This document shows positions 12,852 to 21,069 of a stretch of 64,000 nt of DNA, in pieces. The DNA lies in the NCBI GenBank assembly GCA_015227615.1, contig JAALGZ010000012.1, positions 310,001-374,000 on the forward strand, read 5' to 3'. A model generated the notes under the pieces. The model did no database searches and was not told the DNA's origin. It saw only the letters and a program-made list of their open reading frames with translations. This DNA comes from Labyrinthula sp. Ha. Its lineage: Eukaryota > Sar > Bigyra > Labyrinthulida > Labyrinthulaceae. Each line of letters begins with the position of its first letter. The first letter of the stretch is position 1. A program made the position numbers and the translations under genes.

Positions 12852-13333
12852 GGGGTTCCGTTTGGGAAAAAAATATCAAGACTCACGTGATATTATCAAA
12901 TGGTTTGTATCCTGATATTTTTTTTGGCGTTTTGAGAGCCCTCAAATGATATTTGAGTTTTCTTGATATATAATAGTTCCTCAAATGAAACTTCGGCCAC
13001 GTGACTAAACGCCAAATCGGTCAAATATTTTTTCATTTAATTTTTGCTCCGTATGAAAACCATGGCAAATAGACCACAAGACCCGGAAATATCCTGCGAA
13101 TACATGGAATCTGAATAAGCTTGCGGGGAAGAAACGTCGGCTACAATGTTCTTATTGAGACAAAGTACTAAGACGAACAAATTTGTAAGCCACATGGCTA
13201 AAGCATCAAATGATACTCATAACATTATCAAAACTTACTGAAAGTATCTGGCAAAAAACTCAAACTTACTCAAATTAAAATCAAAATTCTCAAAACTCGT
13301 TTGCTATTTCATGATAACATCAAACGGCACCCC
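12852..13333. mobile_element. non-autonomous DNA transposon with GGGGT(T/G)CCGTTTG inverted ends
   Basis: The left end reads TTAGGGGTTCCGTTTG and the right end is the inverse, CAAACGGCACCCCTAA. Similarity continues inward imperfectly for roughly 100-150 bp (for example GGCGTTTTGAG and CTCAAATGATA on the left against inverse GAGTTTTGAG and ATCATTTGATG on the right; CACGTG against CATGTGG). The element is flanked by TA on both sides, consistent with a TA target duplication. About 480 bp with no transposase, so MITE-like; superfamily not assigned. Confidence 0.65.
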
Positions 13334-13845
13334 TAAGCACAGTACAACCACGGCAACAACAAATGAATTACACTTGAAAATATTGGGTCAAGCCATAGAC
13401 TATAGAAGAATTAGTATAGTATGGTTTTCAACAAAGGAAATGATTATGAGTTTAGTTAGATAGGTCAACTCTTGTGGTTTTCTGATGCAAATCCATTCTT
13501 TGACGAGCTCTCTAAAGGTAGAATAGATCTCAATATGTTATGTTTACTTAATGTAATATCTCTGCATAGGGACTCTTAACATGATGTATGTTTCGGTTCT
13601 TAAATTAGAATACGATATTTTGTAGAAAACAGTTCTTATCTGCTTACTTCATAGTTTTTGCGAGGTAATTCAGGTGAAATCTAACCTCAGTGGTACATTA
13701 CCCTTAGCAAATCAAACCAAACCAGTATATAACCAATAAAATTTGTACATAGTTTTTTTTTCAATGATGCCACTAAACAACTTGACTAAATATGAAAAAC
13801 TTAATCGAGCTTTTTAAATCTGAGAAATTTATTCTTATTTTGTAG
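13334..13845. other. upstream region of the TVP23 gene
   Basis: No gene. The TVP23 start codon directly follows TTATTTTGTAG, which would also serve as a splice acceptor, so a 5'-untranslated intron is possible. Confidence 0.4.
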
Positions 13846-14550
13846 ATGTCTTTGCTAGATGCCAGCTCTGATGACGACATAGACTTCTTACCAAGTTCCG
13901 TACATTTAGAAGAACCTTCTGGAAACTCAAGTTTCATAACAAACTCTCCACAAAAACCTATACCTGAAAAATCAAATAGCAGATTAGTTAATCTCTTACA
14001 ATCTTCCACTCACCCAACAATATCATTCTTCCATTTAATTTTCAAAGCCTGTGCTTGTTTTATATATTTGTCACCGTCTATTTTATCTACTTTTTTTACA
14101 ATAGATTTTATACAATGGTTTTTACCCTGTTTATTATCTATGTGTTGTGATTTTTGGGTCTCGAAAAATATTTCAGGTCGTAAATTAGTTAAATTAAGAT
14201 ATTGGAATGACATAGATGAACAAGGAAAGAATGTTTGGAGGTTTGAACATCACAATACGGAGTCTGTAAACAGTATTGATAAAACCATATTTTGGTATGC
14301 AATGTATTTAAACATGTTTTTCTGGTGTTTTTTCTTCGTCTGGAATATTTTGGGGTTTAAATTTAGTAATTTAGTTATAATTATAATTGCTATTATACTT
14401 CAAGGAACAAACTTGTGGGGATTTTGGAAATGCTCAAAAGAACAACAGAGTCAAGTTGAAGGTTTAGGAAAAGAAATATCTTCTCGGTGGGAAAAATTTG
14501 TACAAAATAGTGCAATTGATATGGTGAAAAATAAAATTTCTCGAACTTGA
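13846..14550 (+). CDS. TVP23: TVP23 family Golgi membrane protein (DUF846)
   Basis: Intronless, 234 residues. TVP23/FAM18 proteins are Golgi/endosome membrane proteins linked to vesicle trafficking, working with YIP-family partners in yeast. The family core is clear: HPTISFFHLIFK at about 57-68 (family: HP.a.fFHl.FK), DFWVSKNISGRKLVKLRYWN at about 102-121 (family: DFW.vKNvsGR.LVGLRWWN), VWRFEH, and then FWYAMYLNMFFW. Four membrane segments lie at about 61-84, 86-104, 150-170 and 175-195. The polar N-terminus has an acidic DASSDDDIDFLP patch. It is convergent with the kinase gene with 54 bp between stops. Confidence 0.92.
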   Translation: MSLLDASSDDDIDFLPSSVHLEEPSGNSSFITNSPQKPIPEKSNSRLVNLLQSSTHPTISFFHLIFKACACFIYLSPSILSTFFTIDFIQWFLPCLLSMCCDFWVSKNISGRKLVKLRYWNDIDEQGKNVWRFEHHNTESVNSIDKTIFWYAMYLNMFFWCFFFVWNILGFKFSNLVIIIIAIILQGTNLWGFWKCSKEQQSQVEGLGKEISSRWEKFVQNSAIDMVKNKISRT

Positions 14551-14604
14551 ATTTTACATATTACTACGGCAAAAATAATACATTTTTCTTAAGATCAAGT
14601 CCTC

Positions 14605-16038
14605 TCAGTTGTGAATATTTTGTTCCATCATTGTTGCTTGACGACTAAAATTCGCTCCGTTTGAATTTTGAGGTTCTTCAGTTGAATCATCCTGCAATAA
14701 GTCTTCAAACATATCTATCGAATCGCTTAGTGCAGCTACATTTAACCTTTCTTGCTGCTCTTTCGATACTGAAATTGCCTTGTGTTGTCTTCTATACTCT
14801 TGATTTTCAGCATTCAACTTCTCCTTTTCTTCCTCAGTTAACATTAACTCCTCAAATCGAGCTGCTGCAAGTTTAATCTGTGCTGCTTTCAAAAGCTTCA
14901 TTTGTAATTTTAATTTTCGAAGTGGTGTGACGTCAATTCTACCCATGAAATTTTTCACAACTTCAAATCCACTTGTCTCTAATTCTCTTAATCGAGCAGT
15001 TTCAAGCTCACTTTCCAATTCACCAAAATCTCGTAGCCAATCACTTCCCAATACTTCTCTATAACTTGATCTCGCTTTTGGATTAGCTTCCAACATAGCA
15101 GTAATTACTTCTTTTGCAGCAGGCGAAATGTTTTTCCACTCATTTTCAGGAAGAAAACTAAACTTTCCTTTTCTAAATTCAGCTAAAGCTTGCGTTAACT
15201 GCACATTTGTAGTGACTAAATTTTTCTTTTTTAAAGCACCTGGAGCAGCATCTTTGGCTGCTTCCGGATTTAATTGAGCTAGAGTGACACCAAATGGAGT
15301 GTACCCACAACACAAGACGTATATAATTGTACCCATTGACCAAACATCGACTTTGTAATTGTAATTTCGAATCCTAGGGTTCATCACCTCAGGTGCTGCG
15401 TAAGCAGGAGATCCACATTGGGTACTCAAAAGACTTACTTCTGGAGATGTTGCTTCCTCGTATTGATACGCGAACCCAAAATCAGCAATCAGAACGGTTC
15501 TCAAATCTCCCCGTTTCCCGATGAGAATATTGTCGGGCTTTAAATCCCGGTGTACAACACCTACATCGCGCAAATGCTCTAAAGCGGAGATCACTTTGAA
15601 GCAAACAAGACGGATGTCGTTTTCGGTTAAGCCAAATTCAGACTCCCCTTTAGCAATTATTTCTCCAAAAAGGTCTCCACCCAAAGCTCTCTGCATTACA
15701 ATACTCATCTTTCTCTCATCTTCGAACACGTCGTGCAAGACTACGATGTTTTGGTGTTGCAAGTTGGCTAAAATGCTTACTTCCTTATGCAAATCTTTCA
15801 ACACATGTTTCTGCAGTTTTGACTTATCTATTATCTTCACCGCAACCTGGTTTTTATCCAGTTTCCTTGTTGCCAGTTTTACCATTGCGAAAGCACCCAC
15901 ACCAAGTATAGATGTCTCAAGTTCATAGTCTTGGTGAAAGCGCTCCATAGGATGTCCAGCTTTGAGCTCTCCCTTTGGACCTAGCAGGCGGATGCTAAAT
16001 AGACTCCCCATCATGTTGCGAAAAGAGCCTTTTCTCAT
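14605..16038 (-). CDS. CAMK-group Ser/Thr protein kinase without EF-hands
   Basis: Intronless, 477 residues. All catalytic motifs are present: glycine loop GVGAF (46-50), VAVK Lys68, the helix-C Glu near 86, HRDLKPDN (163-170), DFG (186-188), APE (215-217), and DVWSMGTIIYVLCCGYTPF (231-249). This is the CaMK/CDPK style of kinase domain. An insert (about 255-275, EAAKDAAPGALKKKN) interrupts the late C-lobe. After the kinase domain there is a helical, Lys/Glu-rich tail (about 340-430) but no calmodulin-like EF-hands, so it is not a CDPK proper. It could be a CaMK or a CRK-like relative. The start at 16038 gives a basic N-terminus (MRKGSFRNMMGS) before the domain. The substrate is unknown. Confidence 0.9.
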   Translation of the reverse strand: MRKGSFRNMMGSLFSIRLLGPKGELKAGHPMERFHQDYELETSILGVGAFAMVKLATRKLDKNQVAVKIIDKSKLQKHVLKDLHKEVSILANLQHQNIVVLHDVFEDERKMSIVMQRALGGDLFGEIIAKGESEFGLTENDIRLVCFKVISALEHLRDVGVVHRDLKPDNILIGKRGDLRTVLIADFGFAYQYEEATSPEVSLLSTQCGSPAYAAPEVMNPRIRNYNYKVDVWSMGTIIYVLCCGYTPFGVTLAQLNPEAAKDAAPGALKKKNLVTTNVQLTQALAEFRKGKFSFLPENEWKNISPAAKEVITAMLEANPKARSSYREVLGSDWLRDFGELESELETARLRELETSGFEVVKNFMGRIDVTPLRKLKLQMKLLKAAQIKLAAARFEELMLTEEEKEKLNAENQEYRRQHKAISVSKEQQERLNVAALSDSIDMFEDLLQDDSTEEPQNSNGANFSRQATMMEQNIHN

Positions 16039-16108
16039 TTTTTACGAACTGCGTTAATTATGTTTGCTTTGATTTGGCTGTGTTCTCGTGTTTGTGTCGC
16101 CGGGACTT

Positions 16109-16124
16109 TGAAAGTGCACTTTCA
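16109..16124. promoter_or_regulatory. 16-bp perfect palindrome upstream of the kinase
   Basis: TGAAAGTGCACTTTCA is self-complementary and starts 71 bp upstream of the kinase ATG. A perfect 16-bp palindrome in a promoter position suggests a dimeric transcription-factor site, but there is only one copy and no independent support. Confidence 0.3.
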
Positions 16125-17043
16125 TAATTTCAGAATCGGGACTAAAGAATAAAAGTATCAACATAATATTTATTACTGGAATTAGTTTTTACATATATAT
16201 ACACGACAAGTATTGGTTAAATAGATAAAATGTATATTGATAACATTATGTTAGTTGTACAAAAAGGATGGCTTGAACGGACAGTTCCCAGTTTATATGA
16301 GGAAACCACTAAACTAGGGTATATTAGAAAAAATATATATATTGAAAACGTCAAGTTTTGACTTTTAGGTTTAACCTAGGTAAAACTGGAATATCTTGTT
16401 AAGTTCAAACATGTCTTTAGAGTAAATAAGATTAGTTTAACAATATAATATGTAGAGTTTTTCTATCTAGTTAGTATAGTTTTTTATATAGATATTAGCG
16501 GAAAACTACACTTAGGCATAAATGCGTGTCAAAGCTAGATAAATAAGATTCCTAAGTTATAGCGATTGTTTCTTTCTGTGTGGATAGGGGCTTGGATTGG
16601 ACTGAGACCCCGCTGCTCTGCATACTTTACTAACTGTCGTAAACCTGACGACTTCTAAATGGCTAGATGCGTATACCTTGGGCAAATTAGAATTTTATAA
16701 ACGAGCGTAGATCCCTTCTTTGGGAAAATATGAAGTTTGAGTTAAAGTGACTTAAGGCTTGAACTTTTTCTTATGTAATTGATCGATACTCACCTATATG
16801 TTGGATTTACTGTCTTTGTACTGTACTGCTATATGATAGTTGTAAGTTTTCGGTAGGACGAGGATTTTGCTTCATGAAATATAATAATTTCAGAGATTCA
16901 AAGTTGAGAACAGGTTCTAAGGTACTTATATAACTACTATTATAATCTTCAAAGGCGTTTGATAGGCGTTAAGACTACTTTCTTGAACTAGGACGATGAG
17001 CAATACCTTCTTGCAAATTCCTTATTTCTTGTTGCTGTTGATA
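16125..17043. other. desert, no supported gene
   Basis: AT-rich DNA upstream of the kinase and promoter palindrome. Short ORFs only. Confidence 0.5.
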
Positions 17044-17516
17044 CTAGAGATCGGATTTGATTTCTTAATGTTTTATTACCATGAATTTCGCGTATAATTT
17101 TCTAATTGATTGATTCTGATAATTCCCTAACCATTTTGATTGATTATTGAAAATCAATTGATTATCAATACGAGGCTGCATCACAAGGCTCTGGACCAAG
17201 TGGTCGTAGAATCTGATTTTCATTTTGCCCCTGTAGGAATTTCTGCAGAATACGGGGCTACGGTACTGCTGCATCCCATTACCGGATTACTACCGGACCA
17301 TACGGCTTCAAATAAGGACTTTCATAATGTGCAATAACAAAATATAAGTTCTTGATCCCTTTGGCTCGAGGTGGTGTGGCACAGTCTTGCTTTCATAATC
17401 AGAAAGGAGTCAGAACCATTTGATACGAATCAAAACCCCATTTCTTTCATTAATATTCAGAAATCAAAACACTCATCAAATGAATATTGATGATTCCTAT
17501 TAAATCCGATGCCTAG
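17044..17516. mobile_element. MITE-like element, family 1 copy B, with target duplication
   Basis: 473 bp. Ends are CTAGAGATCGGATTTGAT and, inverted, CTAGGCATCGGATTTAAT. The element is flanked on both sides by TTGATA (17038-17043 and 17517-17522), a direct 6-bp repeat consistent with a target-site duplication. It aligns with 11582-12069. There is no transposase and internal ORFs are chance. Better preserved at the ends than copy A, so probably younger. Confidence 0.7.
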
Positions 17517-18010
17517 TTGATAATATTAGCCATAACTTAATTACGCAAAGTATTTACTGTAGCAAAACTTCAGTTCTTAGTCCTAATGATATTTGAAGTA
17601 CTTAACTACTTTGTTAACCTATAGACAATAAGGTTAAGTTAAGCTCGAACGTGGTGCTATAAATCTTGCGTGAAGGAAATAATTTGGATTTCAATGAACA
17701 TTTTTGACAAGAATAATAAAGTTGTTTCTTAAAGCTCTATTCTGAAAATGTTGAAAATGCAGATTCGCTAAAGGTCTCACTGTTTCCTGAAGAATGTGAA
17801 GGTCACTAAATATTGTTTATTCAACCCTCTACACAACAAGCCATAGAATACATTAAATGAAGGGAAACCGGATATTATCTTTATTGCGGTAAAAGATCCT
17901 GAGAATGAAACAATGCAAGGTTAATAGCTCAACTCACTACCTGTTTAAATATAATAGTATGAAAACTGGAGAGTAGGCTCTACGCCGTATCAGTAAAGTT
18001 TCTTACTTCT
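17517..18010. other. no supported gene
   Basis: AT-rich DNA downstream of the EF-hand gene; contains one flank of the MITE target duplication at its left end. Nothing else seen. Confidence 0.45.
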
Positions 18011-19573
18011 TCATATTACTTTTAACTTTTCTGCGCAGCTGAACTTAACAAACCTAGCAGCATCCTCACTAGTTGTCTCATAGTCATCTGTAATTGTGTC
18101 CACACAATAATTTTCTCCTGACTCTCCGTAAACAGAGAAGTTGTGTTTCTGGTCGGGGCCATCAATTTTTCCACAAATGTGGGTTAGTTTACTTAACCCA
18201 TGCGCCTCTAACTGATTGAAGTGTTGCTGAACTTGTTGCTCTTTATCAAATTCCCTGAATGGAACATCATCTCTCAAATAAGTTGAAACCCGACCTTGAT
18301 TAAGGTGATAAAGAAGCTTAGATCTCGCCGTGTTCCACTCTATAAGGAATTTTTTATGAAGTTCATCATGCATTGTCGGTCGTTCAAAAGCCAAAATTTT
18401 TGAGATAGAGGATCCGTTGTTTTTGAAAGTTTCTAGCATCGAGTTAAAGTTATTTAGTTCTTTCCTGCGCATCTCATTGAATTTCTTCAGGTGTTGAGAC
18501 CTGTAGGCAGTTAATTTCAAGGAACCATCGACGTTTTGCTCGTTACAGAGCTTCACCTCCTCTAGAACTGTACCTGAGGAGTTTGAGCACGGTAAATCCT
18601 GCACCTGATCTAAGGCCATTTCCCTAAGCAAGGTAAAGCTTACTGAATCTTCACAGACCTTGTCGACAAATGTGGCTGAGGAGACAAAATCATTACGGAG
18701 CCTTGAGACTTCATTTCTAAGGGGCTGCTGCTGTTTTGAAAGAAAGGAAAGTTTAATTTCATCAATTCCATGCACACACTCTCTTACCGCTGCTTTAGGT
18801 TTATTTTCCAAGAACTCTACAAAATTTGATTGTACAAAACCTTCTAGATTCTCCAAAACATTTTCCCGATTTGGTTCACCAAAATTCATCCACCAAATTT
18901 CTCCAAGGATTGTTTTACGGAGATAAATTAAAATAAGTTTACAGTTTTCTAAAAGCACTTCATAATCTTTGCAAAATTTTATGAAGCCTTCCAGTTTCAC
19001 AATAATCTCATTTGCGTAGAATCCTTCTTCAGAATATTTCCTCATTGCCCTAAATAGGACTCTCTTGTACTCATTTTCTCTGTCATCTAGTAGATCCTCA
19101 ATCATCATGGTGCACTCCTTCAAATCTAGGGAGCAAGATCCATCATCATCATAAACCTTAAATATAAACTTTCCTAAAGCTTCTGAATCTGTTTTGTTTG
19201 TACAGAAAAACCAAAATCCACAGCATATCTCCTCAAATGATAGTTCACCAGAGTCATCTGCATCAAAAAAAGAAAAAATTCTTTTTAATAAAGCTGAGCT
19301 ACGTAAATTTAGTTTTTTTAAGAACTTCTCGAGAGTTAGTGTATTTTTTTTATTTCTATGACAAAAAAAGGAATAAAAGTAATCGAGAGTTTTTTGGTTC
19401 AGTTGCAATCCAGTGGTAAGAACCTCAAAAGTTTCCCATGATTGGCCTTCAATGTCATCATTTGGTATGAATTGTTTCTGGGAAGCCACAAAGGACATGA
19501 TCTTGGCATTAAGGACTAACTCTTCAAGACTAAGCTCTTTTTTCTTTTTTTTTCTTCTAAAGAGTGAGATCAT
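18011..19573 (-). CDS. EF-hand calcium-binding protein of unknown family
   Basis: Intronless, 520 residues. Two canonical EF-hand loops are visible: DADDSGELSFEE (104-115) and DDDGSCSLDLKE (142-153), both with acidic position 1 and Glu at position 12. The second has Cys and Ser at positions 6-7 where the central Gly normally lies, so its affinity may be altered. The N-terminus is strongly basic (FRRKKKKK). The remaining 350 residues are mostly helical, with a possible coiled-coil segment (about 330-400), and match nothing I recognise. It is transcribed head-to-head with the MNS1-like gene from a 92-bp spacer, which suggests co-regulation and a possible flagellar role; this is inference. Confidence 0.8.
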   Translation of the reverse strand: MISLFRRKKKKKELSLEELVLNAKIMSFVASQKQFIPNDDIEGQSWETFEVLTTGLQLNQKTLDYFYSFFCHRNKKNTLTLEKFLKKLNLRSSALLKRIFSFFDADDSGELSFEEICCGFWFFCTNKTDSEALGKFIFKVYDDDGSCSLDLKECTMMIEDLLDDRENEYKRVLFRAMRKYSEEGFYANEIIVKLEGFIKFCKDYEVLLENCKLILIYLRKTILGEIWWMNFGEPNRENVLENLEGFVQSNFVEFLENKPKAAVRECVHGIDEIKLSFLSKQQQPLRNEVSRLRNDFVSSATFVDKVCEDSVSFTLLREMALDQVQDLPCSNSSGTVLEEVKLCNEQNVDGSLKLTAYRSQHLKKFNEMRRKELNNFNSMLETFKNNGSSISKILAFERPTMHDELHKKFLIEWNTARSKLLYHLNQGRVSTYLRDDVPFREFDKEQQVQQHFNQLEAHGLSKLTHICGKIDGPDQKHNFSVYGESGENYCVDTITDDYETTSEDAARFVKFSCAEKLKVI

Positions 19574-19665
19574 CTTCGCTTAAAGATGAGAAAACATTTT
19601 GTTAATTCTACAGGGGTTTTGTAGTTTACCGTTGAAATTTAAACCCAGCGGCTATAAAGGAGAAA
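19574..19665. promoter_or_regulatory. 92-bp bidirectional promoter region
   Basis: This is the whole gap between two divergent start codons, so it must hold both core promoters and both 5' leaders. It includes GGCTATAAAGG about 10-15 bp before the plus-strand ATG; that is too close for a usual TATA position on that strand. No other motif recognised. Confidence 0.6.
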
Positions 19666-21069
19666 ATGATTAACAAGAACTACGAGTACCGAATGCAATG
19701 TCAGCGACAAAAGGAAGCAAAACGGGCGGATTTGGTTCGAAGTATCAATGAAGATGTTAGATTGTCTCAAGTTAATGTGTGGCAGGACAAGGCCGATGAA
19801 GCTAGACTTGACAAGATGCGACGATTAGGTAGGTACCGTGAGATTGAGAAAGAGATGGCACAAAAAAGAAAGGAAGAAATGGAGAAAAGAAAAGACGATC
19901 TGTGCCATCAAAAATTAAAACAGGAAATGGAGAAATTAGAGGCCGAGAAACTTTTGGTTGAAAAAAGTAGAGAAAGGTTGATTGTGGAAAATCATCCAGA
20001 ATTAAGAGCACTTAAAAGTAAATTAAACCTGATTTATGTTCGAAAGGAAAGAGCTTTGCAGCTTGAAGCAAAGACACTTCAGGAGATTTCAAGAAAACAA
20101 GAAGACTCTGAACTTGAAGAATTTCTTCTAACCTCGAAGCCATTTTTTCGTGAGGATGATTCTAAAGAGGAAAATGAGAAGAAAAACAGCTTGAAGAAGG
20201 AACTGAGGAAAACATTAAGAGAACAAATTAAAGAACAAGAATCAAACTTAAAGAGAGAGAAAGAACTTGAAAATATAAAGGATTTGAAGCTTCTGTCTAA
20301 TGTAATTGCAGAAATTGAAGCAGAGGAGGACGCCAGAATGTTGCAGAGGAGGAAGCAACAGGAAAAAACCCGAAAAGAGATTAAGGATTCAGAGAACTTG
20401 TGGAGAAAAGCAAAGGAGGAAAATGAAAAACTAATGCAAGAAGAACTGGAAAAGATTGAGGCCTATCAGAAAGAACTGGAATCTAGAGAAAACACGAAAA
20501 AAGAAAGTCGAACTCAAAAATTAGCGCAAGAAGAAAGATTGTACAAGTTGCTGGAAGAGCAGCATGAAGAAAGAATGAGACAAGAGGAAGAGCTAGTTCA
20601 TGCACGAGAGGTACTTTCAACCTACCAAAAAGAGCAAGAAGCAGAAAGCAAAGAAAAAAGGAGAGTTGAAATGCTTACAAGACAGAGGGAAGAATTGAAG
20701 CAAGCTTTTGAGCAAACAAAGTTAGCAAGGGCTAAACGAGAAGAACAGTTGCTAAGAGAAAAAGAAAAATTCCGGCTGGAGATTCACAAGAAGCTGAAGC
20801 AAGACGAGGCATTGGAACTAGAGCTTATGAGGAAGGAGTTTATGAAGAAGAAAACTCTCCGAGATGGTCTTGATGAGCAAATAAAAGAACGCTTAAGAAA
20901 AGAGGAAAATCTTCGAGAACAAGCAGAACAAGAGACAAGACAACAGGTTGAAAAAGAAAATTTTGAAAGAAATTTAGTTCTTAAAGCGAAACAAGCATTA
21001 CTGGATCAACATCAGGAAGTTATAAAAATCTATGGAAACGATCTAGGTTTAAGACGCTCATCAAATTAA
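19666..21069 (+). CDS. MNS1: MNS1-like flagellar coiled-coil protein (TPH domain)
   Basis: Intronless, 467 residues, almost entirely coiled coil and rich in Glu, Lys and Arg. The pattern is that of the trichohyalin/plectin-homology family, which includes MNS1, CFAP45 and CFAP53, microtubule inner proteins of the axoneme. MNS1 is favoured by the ENHPELRALKSKL....RKERALQ block (about 112-132), which matches the MNS1 region ELR.LE.KLK.AY..KERA, and by the length (about 490 in animals). CFAP53 is the main alternative. The stop overlaps that of the next gene: the sequence TTAA holds the stop codons of both strands. Divergent from an EF-hand gene. Confidence 0.75.
   Translation: MINKNYEYRMQCQRQKEAKRADLVRSINEDVRLSQVNVWQDKADEARLDKMRRLGRYREIEKEMAQKRKEEMEKRKDDLCHQKLKQEMEKLEAEKLLVEKSRERLIVENHPELRALKSKLNLIYVRKERALQLEAKTLQEISRKQEDSELEEFLLTSKPFFREDDSKEENEKKNSLKKELRKTLREQIKEQESNLKREKELENIKDLKLLSNVIAEIEAEEDARMLQRRKQQEKTRKEIKDSENLWRKAKEENEKLMQEELEKIEAYQKELESRENTKKESRTQKLAQEERLYKLLEEQHEERMRQEEELVHAREVLSTYQKEQEAESKEKRRVEMLTRQREELKQAFEQTKLARAKREEQLLREKEKFRLEIHKKLKQDEALELELMRKEFMKKKTLRDGLDEQIKERLRKEENLREQAEQETRQQVEKENFERNLVLKAKQALLDQHQEVIKIYGNDLGLRRSSN

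Noticed and set aside
12596-12886. 96-codon minus-strand ORF
   Set aside because: No recognisable content, extends into a transposon end, and ORFs of this size arise by chance in AT-rich DNA.
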